Below are positions 9,074 through 17,531 of a stretch of DNA of 64,000 bases, piece after piece. The notes below the pieces were generated by a model, which was given only the letters and a program-made list of their open reading frames with translations, made no database searches and was not told where the DNA came from. Within the stretch, counting starts at the first letter, position 1. Each line of letters starts with the position of its first letter. The translations under genes and the position numbers were made by a program. Source of the DNA: Bacteroides finegoldii DSM 17565 (GTDB lineage Bacteria; Bacteroidota; Bacteroidia; Bacteroidales; Bacteroidaceae). The DNA is taken from assembly GCF_000156195.1 (NCBI RefSeq), contig NZ_GG688321.1, positions 164,274 to 228,273 of the forward strand. Direction: 5' to 3'.

Positions 9074-9610
9074 ATGATCAGACTTCAACCAATCAGTACA
9101 TCTGACCTGCAACATTACAAATTTATGGAAGAACTGCTGGTAGATTCTTTTCCACCGGAAGAGTACCGGCAATTAGAACAGTTACGTGAATTCACCGACC
9201 GGACAGGCAATTTCCATAATAACATTATTTTTGATGACGACTTGCCGATAGGCTTCATCACCTATTGGGACTTCGGTAACTTCTATTACGTAGAGCACTT
9301 TGCAACCAATCCTGCTTTGCGCAACGGAGGGTACGGCAAACGTACGCTGGAATATCTATGCGACTACTTAAAACTCCCCATTGTACTCGAAGTGGAGCGT
9401 CCGGTAGAAGAAATGGCAAAGAGACGTATCGGCTTCTACCAACGTCAAGGATTTGTCTTATGGAAGAAAGACTACCGCCAGCCTCCTTACAAGCCCGGTG
9501 ATCACTTCCTCCCAATGTATCTAATGGTACACGGCAACCTTGATCCGGAAAAAGACTACGAAGATATAAAACATAAACTGCACACGGTCGTCTACGGAGC
9601 AAAAGAGTGA
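9074..9610 (+). CDS. GNAT family N-acetyltransferase
   Basis: The 178-residue protein has the acetyl-CoA-binding motif A region (FATNPALRNGGYGKRTLEYLCDYL, about 75-100) preceded by the strand YYVEHF. The C-terminal part has FYQRQGFVLWKKDYRQPPY, the usual 'improved position' strand of GNAT enzymes. The acceptor is unknown. It lies 62 bases after the peptidase gene on the same strand and ends at a shared bidirectional terminator. Confidence 0.85.
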   Translation: MIRLQPISTSDLQHYKFMEELLVDSFPPEEYRQLEQLREFTDRTGNFHNNIIFDDDLPIGFITYWDFGNFYYVEHFATNPALRNGGYGKRTLEYLCDYLKLPIVLEVERPVEEMAKRRIGFYQRQGFVLWKKDYRQPPYKPGDHFLPMYLMVHGNLDPEKDYEDIKHKLHTVVYGAKE

Positions 9611-9630
9611 AGTAGAAATAAAACAGAACA

Positions 9631-9668
9631 AAGAAAGGGCTTCCAAAATGATTTGGAAGCCTTTTCTT
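9631..9668. terminator. Bidirectional intrinsic terminator
   Basis: A long inverted repeat (AAAGGGCTTCCAAA, loop ATGA, TTTGGAAGCCTTTTC) is flanked by A-rich and T-rich tracts. It lies between the convergent GNAT and ExbD genes. Confidence 0.85.
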
Positions 9669-9688
9669 TATATAATAGAATTAACTAA

Positions 9689-10159
9689 TTATTTCTCACC
9701 ACGTTTAGTAGCAGAATAGTTAATCTTCAAAGCATAAGATTTTCTGAGAGCATTTTTTACGTCAGTAACAATACCCATCTTTGTCTTTTGGTCTACTTTC
9801 AGAGACACAGTCATCTTAGCGGCGTCCCCTTCACTCATACTAGCGCGTTCCTGGAAAATGAAGTCCTGCACCTCGCCCACTTCAGCATAGCTGTCGTTGA
9901 GCTGAATACGACTTTCAGTACCCATTTTCGCACGGTATTCTTGTGTAGGTTCACCTACATAAATGAATGTCACCAATGATTTCTTCTCCAGTTTTTCGAG
10001 CTCAGTACCTTGCGGAAGCGTAAACTGCACCTTTAATGTTACCTCACGCATTGTTGTTACAATCATAAAGAAGAACAACAAGGTAAAGATAAGGTCAGGC
10101 AACGAAGAAGTATTCAATGCCGGCATTTCACGTTTACCAGTCTTATTAAATTTTCCCAT
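9689..10159 (-). CDS. exbD: ExbD/TolR-type biopolymer transport protein
   Basis: The 156-residue protein has one N-terminal membrane helix (about 18-40: SSLPDLIFTLLFFFMIVTTM) and a periplasmic domain. The aspartate in SLPDLIF is the proton-path residue conserved in ExbD. It works with ExbB to drive TonB with the proton-motive force. The gene is last in an apparent exbB-membrane protein-exbD-exbD operon and starts three bases after the upstream exbD stop. Confidence 0.92.
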   Translation of the reverse strand: MGKFNKTGKREMPALNTSSLPDLIFTLLFFFMIVTTMREVTLKVQFTLPQGTELEKLEKKSLVTFIYVGEPTQEYRAKMGTESRIQLNDSYAEVGEVQDFIFQERASMSEGDAAKMTVSLKVDQKTKMGIVTDVKNALRKSYALKINYSATKRGEK

Positions 10160-10162
10160 TAC

Positions 10163-10756
10163 TTACCTCTTTTTTTCTCCGTATTTTTTAGGTTCTGCCT
10201 CAGAAATACGTTGCGGATAAATCTCACGGACTGCTTTCTGTTGTAGATCGTTCAGTTCCGAATAAGTAACCCCAAATTTTTCTTTAGCCAACTCATCTCT
10301 CAATTCATTGTATGCAGCAACCAATTCATTCTGCACACTGATATATGCCTGATAAGAAGATCCACGGTCATTCTGCAAAGAAATTACGTGCTTGTCGTTA
10401 ACCATGCATGTGCCGAAGAACTCTACATTCTTCTGTGTTTTTTCAGGCATATTTTCTGCGTTAGCAACGTTAGCGATAAATTCTTTGGCCTTTTGTCTCA
10501 ACTGATCAACACCGATATAATCATTTCCGCACATCAAAGCATCATCCTTATTCAGATACACCTGCAAGATGTTACGTTCTTTGATTTTATCCGTATTCTC
10601 GTTCTTTTCATCTTCGGGAGGTGGAGGCAAAAGTCTTGCCAAACCACGGTCCGTATCCATTGATGTTGTAATCAAGAAGAAGATCAGCAACAAGAAAGCG
10701 ATATCCGCCGTAGAACTTGAGTTAATATCAGGAACTTTTCTTTTTCCTTTTGCCAT
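10163..10756 (-). CDS. exbD: ExbD/TolR-type biopolymer transport protein, longer paralogue
   Basis: The 197-residue protein has the same N-terminal membrane helix with the conserved aspartate (SSSTADIAFLLLIFFLITTSM, about 12-33). A Pro/Glu-rich linker (LLPPPPEDEKNENTDK) and a larger periplasmic domain follow. Two unequal ExbD copies in one operon are usual in Bacteroidetes. The extra length may allow a heteromeric ExbD pair. Confidence 0.92.
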   Translation of the reverse strand: MAKGKRKVPDINSSSTADIAFLLLIFFLITTSMDTDRGLARLLPPPPEDEKNENTDKIKERNILQVYLNKDDALMCGNDYIGVDQLRQKAKEFIANVANAENMPEKTQKNVEFFGTCMVNDKHVISLQNDRGSSYQAYISVQNELVAAYNELRDELAKEKFGVTYSELNDLQQKAVREIYPQRISEAEPKKYGEKKR

Positions 10757-10790
10757 TGTAATTACTTTTTAATTGAGTACTCTCAATTGA

Positions 10791-11276
10791 TTATGATAAT
10801 TTTTTCTTTATACCACTTGCAATGATTGCAACAATTGTTACAAACAACAGGATGTAAATAGAATAAAGGAACATATCAGTCAGCTTCAACCAGAAAGGAA
10901 CGTTGTCAGTACCATCATAACCCGGAATCTGCATAGGTGTACCGTCACCCATAGCCCAAGCTACAACTAAAACAACAACCAAAAGAACCAGACCAAGCAA
11001 AGACTTAATAGCGGCTGCCGGGCTGTCTTTCAAAGCTGCACCAAATTGGAATACTGCGGCAACTAAAGTAGCGGCAATAGCAATACCAAACAAAGCATAC
11101 ATCAAATAGAGTAAGGCATCTGTCTGGGCCGGTTGCCACATTTCGGGATCTACTCCCGGGATCACTGCCGCTCCAGTAGCGTCTCCTCCGAAGAAGAAGA
11201 GCCCCATCACGATCAGGATAATAGCAAACATCGCATACAATGCGTAATACGATATTCTATATGTTAACTTACTCAT
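10791..11276 (-). CDS. Four-helix membrane protein of the exb operon, function unknown
   Basis: The 161 residues hold about four membrane helices (near 8-28, 55-78, 88-108 and 132-155). There is a short periplasmic loop containing GDGTPMQIPGYDG and a lysine-rich end. It lies six bases after exbB and before the two exbD genes, so it is probably a partner of the TonB motor. I know no biochemical function for this family. Confidence 0.75.
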   Translation of the reverse strand: MSKLTYRISYYALYAMFAIILIVMGLFFFGGDATGAAVIPGVDPEMWQPAQTDALLYLMYALFGIAIAATLVAAVFQFGAALKDSPAAAIKSLLGLVLLVVVLVVAWAMGDGTPMQIPGYDGTDNVPFWLKLTDMFLYSIYILLFVTIVAIIASGIKKKLS

Positions 11277-11282
11277 TTCGAA

Positions 11283-12086
11283 TTATTTTTTATATTTCAG
11301 GTTATATTTGATCACCATGTCAAGCAAAGAGATAGAAGAATCTTCCATTTCACTTGTAAGAGCTTCAATCTTAGAAAGTACGTAGTTGTAGAATACCTGA
11401 AGGATCAATGCTACGATCAAACCGAAGATTGTTGTAATCAAGGCCACTTTCATACCACCTGCAACAACTGTCGGAGAGATATCACCTACCTGCTGGATTT
11501 TATCAAATGCCTGCACCATACCGATTACAGTACCCAAGAATCCGAGTGACGGAGCCATTGCGATAAACAGTGTGATCCAAGAACATCCTTTTTCAAGGTA
11601 ACCAGCCTGTACACCACCGTAAGATACAACTGACTTCTCAACTACGTCAATACCTTGATCGATTCTCATCAAACCTTGGTAGTAGATAGAAGCAACAGGA
11701 CCTCTAGTGTTACGAGCAATGTCTTTTGCAGCTTCAACGTCACCTTTTTCCAAAGCAGCTTCGATAGATGCCATGAATTTTTTTGTGTTGATTTCAGCCA
11801 AGCTCAAATAGATGATACGTTCGATACAGAAAGCCAAACCAATCACCAAAGCGATAGCTACCAAACTCATGAAAGATGCAGTACCTTCAATGAATTTAAC
11901 TTTGATTTCCTTGTGAATACCACCTTCTTCTGCAGCAGGAGCAGCAGCAGTTGTAGCTTCAGCAGCAGGAGCAACAGCTTGTTGTTCAGTTTGTTCTGCT
12001 GCAGGAGCGTCTTGAGCCTGAGCAAGTTGAGTTGAGCCAAATGTCAAGGCCCCAATCACAGCAACAATTGCGAATAACTTTTTCAT
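11283..12086 (-). CDS. exbB: MotA/TolQ/ExbB proton channel protein
   Basis: The 267-residue protein has an N-terminal signal-like segment (MKKLFAIVAVIGALTFGSTQLAQAQ) and an Ala/Glu-rich linker (about 25-58). Three membrane helices follow, with the ExbB signature around 175-230 (SWITLFIAMAPSLGFLGTVIGMVQAFDKI, then GGMKVALITTIFGLIVALILQVFYNY). It forms the proton channel with ExbD that energises TonB. The N-terminal secretion signal plus linker is a Bacteroidetes feature not found in E. coli ExbB. No -7 box is visible in the 75 bases between it and the upstream tRNA on the same strand. Confidence 0.93.
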   Translation of the reverse strand: MKKLFAIVAVIGALTFGSTQLAQAQDAPAAEQTEQQAVAPAAEATTAAAPAAEEGGIHKEIKVKFIEGTASFMSLVAIALVIGLAFCIERIIYLSLAEINTKKFMASIEAALEKGDVEAAKDIARNTRGPVASIYYQGLMRIDQGIDVVEKSVVSYGGVQAGYLEKGCSWITLFIAMAPSLGFLGTVIGMVQAFDKIQQVGDISPTVVAGGMKVALITTIFGLIVALILQVFYNYVLSKIEALTSEMEDSSISLLDMVIKYNLKYKK

Positions 12087-12161
12087 TGTGTGTCTAATTT
12101 TTAAGATTAATTAATTGATTATTATTATTGTTTTCACTTCTCGTTTCACATTCAATTTCTG

Positions 12162-12249
12162 CGGAGAGACGGGGATTCGAACCCCGGATACACTTTTGGC
12201 GTATACACGCTTTCCAGGCGTGCCTCTTCAACCACTCGAGCACCTCTCC
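12162..12249 (-). tRNA. tRNA-Ser (anticodon GGA)
   Basis: The minus strand folds as an 88-base class II tRNA. The acceptor stem is GGAGAGG/TCTCTCC with discriminator G. The anticodon arm is ACGCCTGGAAAGCGT with anticodon GGA. There is a long variable arm (GTATACGCC...) and the T-loop GGTTCGAATCC. The 3' CCA is not encoded. It reads UCC and UCU serine codons. Confidence 0.95.
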
Positions 12250-12275
12250 CTATGGGTTTTCTGTATTTTCAGCTA

Positions 12276-12283
12276 CAAATGTA
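12276..12283 (-). promoter_or_regulatory. Bacteroides -7 box for tRNA-Ser
   Basis: On the minus strand TACATTTG matches TAnnTTTG, 27 bases before the tRNA 5' end. It may also serve exbB, since no terminator is seen after the tRNA. Confidence 0.55.
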
Positions 12284-12369
12284 TCCTTTTTTTTCTTTTC
12301 TTGAAGCATTATCCCTTTTTTATCTCGAATAAATACTGTAAATTAATATAATTTAAAACCTTTCGTGCC

Positions 12370-13146
12370 TTATTTGCGGAATCCGAACACTTTTAGCGCA
12401 TTTTCAGAAGTGACCTGAGCCACGTATTCAAGGCTCTTCTGATAAATTTCCGCTACTTTGGCAAGGGTATCTTTCACGTTGGCGCTTTCATTTCTCTTCC
12501 CGCGATTCGGAACGGGGGGCAAATAAGGAGAGTCGGTTTCGAGCACAATACGCTCCAAAGGAACGGTCAACAGGGTTTCCGGCAACGTCGACTTTTTGAA
12601 AGTGACCACTCCGTTAATGCCCAGCATGAAACCATCGAACTCCAGCAGTCTAGCCGCTTCTTCCGGCGTTCCGGTAAAGCTATGGAAAATCCCTCTTAAT
12701 GCGGTTTTCTTATAGGGTTCCATTACCTTATATATATAATCAAATGCTTCTCTCGTATGAATAACAACCGGCAATTCATATTCAAGCGCCCATTCGATCT
12801 GTCTTTCAAAGACCAAAAGCTGTTCTTTCAGAAAAGTCCGGTCCCAATAGAGATCCAGACCGATCTCACCGATAGCCACAAAATAATTGGGAGCCGACAA
12901 ACGTTCACGTACAATTGCCAATTCCTGCTCATATGTTTCATTCACCGAAGTAGGGTGCAATCCAATCATCGGATAACAAAGATCCGGATATTTCGCACAA
13001 ACGGATAATAAAGCGTCAATCGTCGTACTGTCAATATTGGGCATAAAAATAGACGAGACACCGGCATTGCGCGCACGCTCCATAACTTGCGGCAAGTCTT
13101 CGGCAAATTCTTCTAAGAAAAGGTGTGAATGGGTGTCTATCAACAT
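12370..13146 (-). CDS. tatD: TatD family metal-dependent hydrolase (DNase)
   Basis: The 258-residue TIM-barrel protein has metal ligands at the N-terminus (IDTHSHLF), in GEIGLDLYW (about 96-104), in VVIHTREAF (about 130) and HSFTG (about 155), and the late ETDSPYL (about 204). This is the full TatD pattern. Members act as 3'-5' exonucleases in DNA repair or RNA quality control, or as D-tyrosyl-tRNA deacylase-like enzymes. It is last in an operon with an unknown protein and a polyprenyl synthase. Confidence 0.93.
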   Translation of the reverse strand: MLIDTHSHLFLEEFAEDLPQVMERARNAGVSSIFMPNIDSTTIDALLSVCAKYPDLCYPMIGLHPTSVNETYEQELAIVRERLSAPNYFVAIGEIGLDLYWDRTFLKEQLLVFERQIEWALEYELPVVIHTREAFDYIYKVMEPYKKTALRGIFHSFTGTPEEAARLLEFDGFMLGINGVVTFKKSTLPETLLTVPLERIVLETDSPYLPPVPNRGKRNESANVKDTLAKVAEIYQKSLEYVAQVTSENALKVFGFRK

Positions 13147-13151
13147 GATAA

Positions 13152-13856
13152 CTAATTTTCTTCTTTTACTTTCTCGCTGGAACGGTAATAATATATCAGT
13201 CCATAATCACGGCACTTATCCAAACGATCCTCGTTTGGAGTAACGTCTTGATATTTCGCTTCTACCTGATTCCAGATATCCAGAATCAGTTCATCGGCAC
13301 GCTCACGCATAGAGGACAGCTCATCAAGACTACGGTTGGTCAATGCCTGATAATTCTTTTGCCGTTCATAACTGTCCAGAAAAATATCGTAATGCACTTT
13401 TACACGTGCAATGGTCGGGTTATAAATAGGTATACCGCCCTGTCCTGTCCGGCGTTGCTCGCCTTCGATGATTTTCTTCCCCCACTCCACCAACGAAGCC
13501 TCACTCAACAGATCGGGCACGACATTGGCATCGGGCAAATCGTACAGTTTTTTGTGTACCGCTTTTATCTCGTCACGAAGCACAGCCAAATTGAGCACTT
13601 GGATAAAATGAGAAATATACAACCGGGCGGTTTTCACATTTGCCTGGTGCTTGCGACTAGCCCGAGACTGATTTTCGTAACATTGCGTATAGTAAATTTG
13701 CGCAGCCTCGAACCTCTGCAGGAAGTTACGTGCCTCGAACAGCGTCTTTAATGAAATAGCCAAATCGCGTACATTATATACATCCCCTTTTTCGACCGCC
13801 GCTTTCAGCGCCCGAACTCTCGCTTGATCTGTATTTGGTAATCGTCTATAAGGCAT
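13152..13856 (-). CDS. Conserved protein of unknown function
   Basis: The 234-residue protein is mostly alpha helical and charged, with no signal peptide or membrane segment. I do not recognise a catalytic motif. It lies between the polyprenyl synthase (15 bases upstream) and tatD (5 bases downstream) and is surely co-transcribed. In my memory such a protein sits in this place in related Bacteroides genomes, without an assigned role. Its helical repeat-like N-terminal half (about 10-130) could be a binding scaffold. Confidence 0.75.
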   Translation of the reverse strand: MPYRRLPNTDQARVRALKAAVEKGDVYNVRDLAISLKTLFEARNFLQRFEAAQIYYTQCYENQSRASRKHQANVKTARLYISHFIQVLNLAVLRDEIKAVHKKLYDLPDANVVPDLLSEASLVEWGKKIIEGEQRRTGQGGIPIYNPTIARVKVHYDIFLDSYERQKNYQALTNRSLDELSSMRERADELILDIWNQVEAKYQDVTPNEDRLDKCRDYGLIYYYRSSEKVKEEN

Positions 13857-13871
13857 GCTTCAAGAACTTAG

Positions 13872-14846
13872 CTACATTTCACGGTACATTAACAACTTCA
13901 CCAGGTTCTTCAGTTCTTTTTTTCTTTCCTCAGCCACTCCCACTGCGGCAAGGCTTTCCATGGCAAGCGTGTAATAGCCGCGCATTTTGTTTTCGCAGAC
14001 ACTGCGAATGTCCAGTTGGTTATACAGTTCAGTCACCGCTTTTATTTTCTCGGCCGGCTGACAAGTTTCCGCATCCAGCCAACGGTTCAGTTCCTCCCTC
14101 TGTTTCGCATCCGCACGATCCAATGCCTTGATGAGCATATATGTTTTTTTGTTGCACAGGATGTCTCCGCCTATTTTCTTTCCGAACACTTCCGGATCTC
14201 CATAAACGTCCAACAGGTCATCTTGCAACTGGAATGCAACGCCTATCTGCATTCCGAATTTATATAGATTTTCCGCATCTTCGGCAGTCGCCCCCGCCAA
14301 GATAGCGCCAATCTTAAGACTGCCCGCAAGCAGCACTGCTGTTTTCAGGCGGATCATTTCAATATACTCATCTTCCGTCACATCACCGCGGGATTCAAAT
14401 TCCATGTCCAGCTGCTGTCCCTCGCAAATCTCAAGCATAGTCAGGCTGAACAGGTCCATCACCTCTTTCAAGTGTTCCGCCGGGCAAGCCGTCATATAGC
14501 GGAATGCCAGAATCAGCATAGCGTCTCCCGACAGCACAGCCGTGTTATCATTCCAGACTTTGTGCACGGTCGGTTTTCCCCTACGCATATCCGAACGGTC
14601 CATCAAATCATCATGCAACAACGTGTGGTTGTGGTACACTTCGATAGCAGCAGCCGGTTCATAGATAGAAGCAACATCCTCCCGATACAAATTGTACGCC
14701 ATCAACATTAATACGGGGCGTATCCGCTTCCCACCCAGAGAAAGAGTATATTCGACCGGTTCATAAAGTCCTTTCGGTGTCCGGGTAAATTGGATATCTG
14801 CAATATATTTATTTATTTTATCAAGTAGTTGAGAAGCTGTATACAT
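13872..14846 (-). CDS. Polyprenyl (trans-isoprenyl) diphosphate synthase
   Basis: Starting at the internal ATG at 14846, the protein has 324 residues. It has the first aspartate-rich motif DDLMD in LLHDDLMDRSDMRRGKPTVH (about 83-102) and the second, DDLLD, in FQLQDDLLDVYGD (about 208-220). It condenses isopentenyl diphosphate onto an allylic primer to make geranyl, farnesyl or longer chains, feeding quinone and undecaprenyl synthesis. The reading frame extends upstream to 14903, but that part overlaps the terminator of tonB, so the shorter form is preferred. ispH, another isoprenoid gene, lies 1.7 kb away. Confidence 0.92.
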   Translation of the reverse strand: MYTASQLLDKINKYIADIQFTRTPKGLYEPVEYTLSLGGKRIRPVLMLMAYNLYREDVASIYEPAAAIEVYHNHTLLHDDLMDRSDMRRGKPTVHKVWNDNTAVLSGDAMLILAFRYMTACPAEHLKEVMDLFSLTMLEICEGQQLDMEFESRGDVTEDEYIEMIRLKTAVLLAGSLKIGAILAGATAEDAENLYKFGMQIGVAFQLQDDLLDVYGDPEVFGKKIGGDILCNKKTYMLIKALDRADAKQREELNRWLDAETCQPAEKIKAVTELYNQLDIRSVCENKMRGYYTLAMESLAAVGVAEERKKELKNLVKLLMYREM

Positions 14847-14877
14847 GAGGATGGAGAAAATATTTAATGAATGAAAA

Positions 14878-14898
14878 GAGGCTGCCGAAAGCAGCCTC
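14878..14898 (-). terminator. Intrinsic terminator after tonB
   Basis: On the minus strand GAGGCTGC, a five-base loop and GCAGCCTC are followed by TTTTCATTCATT. It lies between tonB and the polyprenyl synthase, which are on the same strand. Confidence 0.75.
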
Positions 14899-14918
14899 CC
14901 CAATTATTGTGTTACAAA

Positions 14919-15602
14919 TTACTGCAATCTGAACATTACAGGAACTGTAAATTTAACACGTACCGGTTTTCCGCGCTGCATACCTGGTTTCCACTTCGGC
15001 ATGGTGTTAATCACACGGAGGGCTTCCTTGTCCAAGTACGGGTCAACGCTACGTACTACTTTTGCGTCTACAATACTACCGTCCTTGTTGACAACGAACT
15101 GTACGATAACACGTCCTTGAGTTCCGTTTTCCTGAGCGATAGTCGGATATTTGATGTTTTTAGCCAAATATTGCATCAAAGCTGCCTGACCGCCGGGGAA
15201 ATCCGGCATGTTTTCTACAACTTCAAAGATAGTCTGTTCTTCCGGCTCTTCTTCAACAACTTGCACCGGTACGTATTTTACTTCTACCGGAGCCACATTA
15301 TCTTCGTTGATAATGGTAGTTGATTCATCAATTTCGGCTTTATCGTCAACAATTTCCAACAATTCAGCCACTTTCGGAGCTTCTGGTGGCGGTGGAGTCG
15401 CTTGTTCAGGGGTTTCAGTGATAGGAATGATTTCCTCTTCAAACACAACGTCAGCTACTGCCTGGCTTGTATCAATTTTCACGTCACGCTGGGTCCATTC
15501 GAACGCCACGAACATGAAAGCCAACACTACCACGTAACCAACGAGCAGCCATGTAGACTTCTTGCCTTCCAAGTCTGCTTTGGGTGATTTTTTAACTTCC
15601 AT
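14919..15602 (-). CDS. tonB: TonB family energy transducer
   Basis: The 227-residue protein has a short cytoplasmic N-terminus, one membrane helix (about 17-36: STWLLVGYVVVLAFMFVAF), a Pro/Glu-rich periplasmic linker (TPPPPEAPKVAE) and a C-terminal TonB domain (about 140-227). That domain has FPGGQAALMQYLAKNIKYPTIAQENG and GRVIVQFVVNKDGSIVDAKV, the standard Bacteroidetes TonB_C pattern. It couples ExbB/ExbD to SusC-type receptors such as the one at 52871-56233. It is not in the exb operon, but lies near it on the same strand. Confidence 0.94.
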   Translation of the reverse strand: MEVKKSPKADLEGKKSTWLLVGYVVVLAFMFVAFEWTQRDVKIDTSQAVADVVFEEEIIPITETPEQATPPPPEAPKVAELLEIVDDKAEIDESTTIINEDNVAPVEVKYVPVQVVEEEPEEQTIFEVVENMPDFPGGQAALMQYLAKNIKYPTIAQENGTQGRVIVQFVVNKDGSIVDAKVVRSVDPYLDKEALRVINTMPKWKPGMQRGKPVRVKFTVPVMFRLQ

Positions 15603-15656
15603 AAAATAATTAATATAATGATTAATAAAAAAAGTGTCTTCCTATGTGTCTCCGGG

Positions 15657-15664
15657 CAAATATA
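15657..15664 (-). promoter_or_regulatory. Bacteroides -7 box for tonB
   Basis: On the minus strand TATATTTG matches TAnnTTTG, 55 bases before the tonB start. Confidence 0.5.
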
Positions 15665-15770
15665 GTACATTTTCAGATAACCGTCCACCTCTTCCTGTCT
15701 TTTTATCCGGCTTTTTAACTTTTTTAATCCTTTCTGACTTATCCGGCTCCTTTTAACGGCAAATGCATGG

Positions 15771-15797
15771 TTGATTTTCAAAATAAATGTATCTTTG
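15771..15797 (+). promoter_or_regulatory. Promoter for cmk-ispH
   Basis: A TTG at 15771-15773 and the -7 box TATCTTTG at 15790-15797 are 16 bases apart, slightly short of the usual 19. The cmk ATG at 15822 is 25 bases downstream. Confidence 0.5.
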
Positions 15798-15821
15798 GCG
15801 GACAAATCAGAAGAACTGAAT

Positions 15822-16514
15822 ATGAAAAAGATAACAATAGCAATCGACGGTTTCTCTTCTTGCGGAAAAAGTACAATGGCCAAAGACCTTGCCCGCGAAG
15901 TAGGATACATTTACATTGACAGCGGAGCTATGTATCGCGCGGTCACCTTATATAGTATAGAAAACGGCATTTTCGACGGGAACGACATCGACACGGAAAA
16001 GCTGAGAAAAGAAATCAGAAACATCCGTATTTCATTCCGCCTGAATCCGGCGACCGGACGGCCGGACACGTACCTCAACGATGTAAATGTGGAGAACAGA
16101 ATCCGGACGATGGAGGTGTCGTCTAAAGTCAGTCCCATCAGCGCACTCGATTTCGTACGCACAGAAATGGTAGCGCAGCAACAGGCAATGGGAAAGGAAA
16201 AAGGCATTGTGATGGACGGACGTGACATCGGAACGACCGTTTTCCCGGAAGCCGAGTTGAAAATTTTCGTAACCGCCACACCCGAGATCCGTGCCCAACG
16301 CCGTTACGACGAGTTGAAGGCGAAAGGCCAGGAAGCCAGCTTCGACGAGATTCTGGAGAACGTGAAACAACGGGATTATATCGACCAGCATCGGGAGGTC
16401 AGCCCATTGCGGAAAGCAGAGGACGCTCTGCTGCTGGATAATACGAACCTGACAATCGAGCAGCAGAAAGAATGGCTGTTTGAACAGTTCAACAAAGTAA
16501 GTGGCATTCAATAA
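15822..16514 (+). CDS. cmk: Cytidylate kinase
   Basis: Starting at the ATG at 15822, the protein has 230 residues. It phosphorylates CMP and dCMP with ATP. The P-loop is [19 protein letters not shown] (about 5-23). The CMP-binding segment [14 protein letters not shown] (about 30-43), the [21 protein letters not shown] stretch (about 130-150) and the lid arginines (AQRRYDEL) are present. The frame extends to 15771, but the upstream part contains the promoter. ispH follows 22 bases later. Confidence 0.95.
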   Translation: MKKITIAIDGFSSCGKSTMAKDLAREVGYIYIDSGAMYRAVTLYSIENGIFDGNDIDTEKLRKEIRNIRISFRLNPATGRPDTYLNDVNVENRIRTMEVSSKVSPISALDFVRTEMVAQQQAMGKEKGIVMDGRDIGTTVFPEAELKIFVTATPEIRAQRRYDELKAKGQEASFDEILENVKQRDYIDQHREVSPLRKAEDALLLDNTNLTIEQQKEWLFEQFNKVSGIQ

Positions 16515-16536
16515 CCGCAGACAACGACCGCAAATT

Positions 16537-17415
16537 ATGATTAAGGTAGAGATTGACGAAGGTTCCGGCTTCTGCTTCGGTGTGGTGACGGCCATCAACA
16601 AGGCAGAGGAGGAATTGGCAAAAGGAGAAACACTTTATTGTCTCGGAGACATCGTTCACAACAGCCGAGAGGTGGAAAGACTTAAAACGATGGGATTAAT
16701 CACCATCAATAGGGAGGAATTCAAGCAGTTGCGGAATGCAAAAGTACTGCTCCGCGCGCACGGAGAACCGCCTGAAACTTATATGATCGCCCGCGAGAAT
16801 AATATAGAAATCATCGACGCGACTTGCCCGGTGGTGTTACGCTTGCAAAAACGTATCAAACAGGAGTTTCTGCAAGACGCCGCCAACGATGAAAAACAGA
16901 TTGTGATTTATGGCAAAAACGGTCATGCGGAGGTGCTGGGACTAGTGGGACAGACCGACGGGAAAGCGATTGTCATCGAGAAGGCAGAGGAAGTAAAGAA
17001 GCTGGACTTGAATAAAAGTGTCCGTCTCTTCTCGCAGACCACCAAGTCGCTGGATGAGTTTCAGGAAATTGTAGCGTATATCAAACAGAATATTTCACCG
17101 GAAGCGACATTCGAATACTACGATACGATTTGTCGCCAAGTGGCAAACCGTATGCCCAAGTTAAGGGAGTTTGCGGCTACACACGATCTGATATTTTTCG
17201 TCAGCGGGAAGAAAAGTTCAAACGGAAAGATGTTGTTTGAAGAGTGTCTGAAAGTGAACGCCAATTCACATTTAATTGACAATGAGAAGGAAATAGACCC
17301 TTCCCTACTCCAGAATGTACAGTCAATCGGGGTTTGCGGAGCTACCTCCACTCCCAAATGGCTGATGGAAAAAATATATAGCCACATTCAGTCGCTTATA
17401 GAAGAAAGCAAATAG
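16537..17415 (+). CDS. ispH: 4-hydroxy-3-methylbut-2-enyl diphosphate reductase
   Basis: The 292-residue iron-sulfur enzyme makes IPP and DMAPP in the last step of the MEP pathway. The three cluster cysteines are visible in GSGFCFGVVTAI (about 12), DATCPVV (about 90-100) and the late GVCGATSTPKWLMEKI (about 265). The substrate-binding GDIVHNSREV and RAHGEPP are also present. The start at 16537 matches the usual N-terminus; the longer frame to 16501 would overlap cmk. It lacks any fused S1 domain. Pairing with cmk is common in Bacteroides. Confidence 0.95.
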   Translation: MIKVEIDEGSGFCFGVVTAINKAEEELAKGETLYCLGDIVHNSREVERLKTMGLITINREEFKQLRNAKVLLRAHGEPPETYMIARENNIEIIDATCPVVLRLQKRIKQEFLQDAANDEKQIVIYGKNGHAEVLGLVGQTDGKAIVIEKAEEVKKLDLNKSVRLFSQTTKSLDEFQEIVAYIKQNISPEATFEYYDTICRQVANRMPKLREFAATHDLIFFVSGKKSSNGKMLFEECLKVNANSHLIDNEKEIDPSLLQNVQSIGVCGATSTPKWLMEKIYSHIQSLIEESK

Positions 17416-17490
17416 CTGCAATTTGAACATTTTTAATGTTTTCTTCATACGAAAAGAAACTTCATAACCATTGCTTTCAACTTTTTATTG

Positions 17491-17498
17491 TACATTTG
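17491..17498 (+). promoter_or_regulatory. Bacteroides -7 box for pfkA
   Basis: TACATTTG matches TAnnTTTG; a TTG at 17471-17473 may be the -33 element. The ATG is 33 bases downstream. Confidence 0.5.
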
Positions 17499-17531
17499 CC
17501 ACGTCAAACTAATTAATGAAAAGATTGTGTT

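Noticed and set aside
12115..12351. 78-codon + strand open frame with the peptide GETGIRTPDTLLAYTRFPGV
   Set aside because: This is the reverse strand of tRNA-Ser; this peptide is a well-known false translation of tRNA genes.
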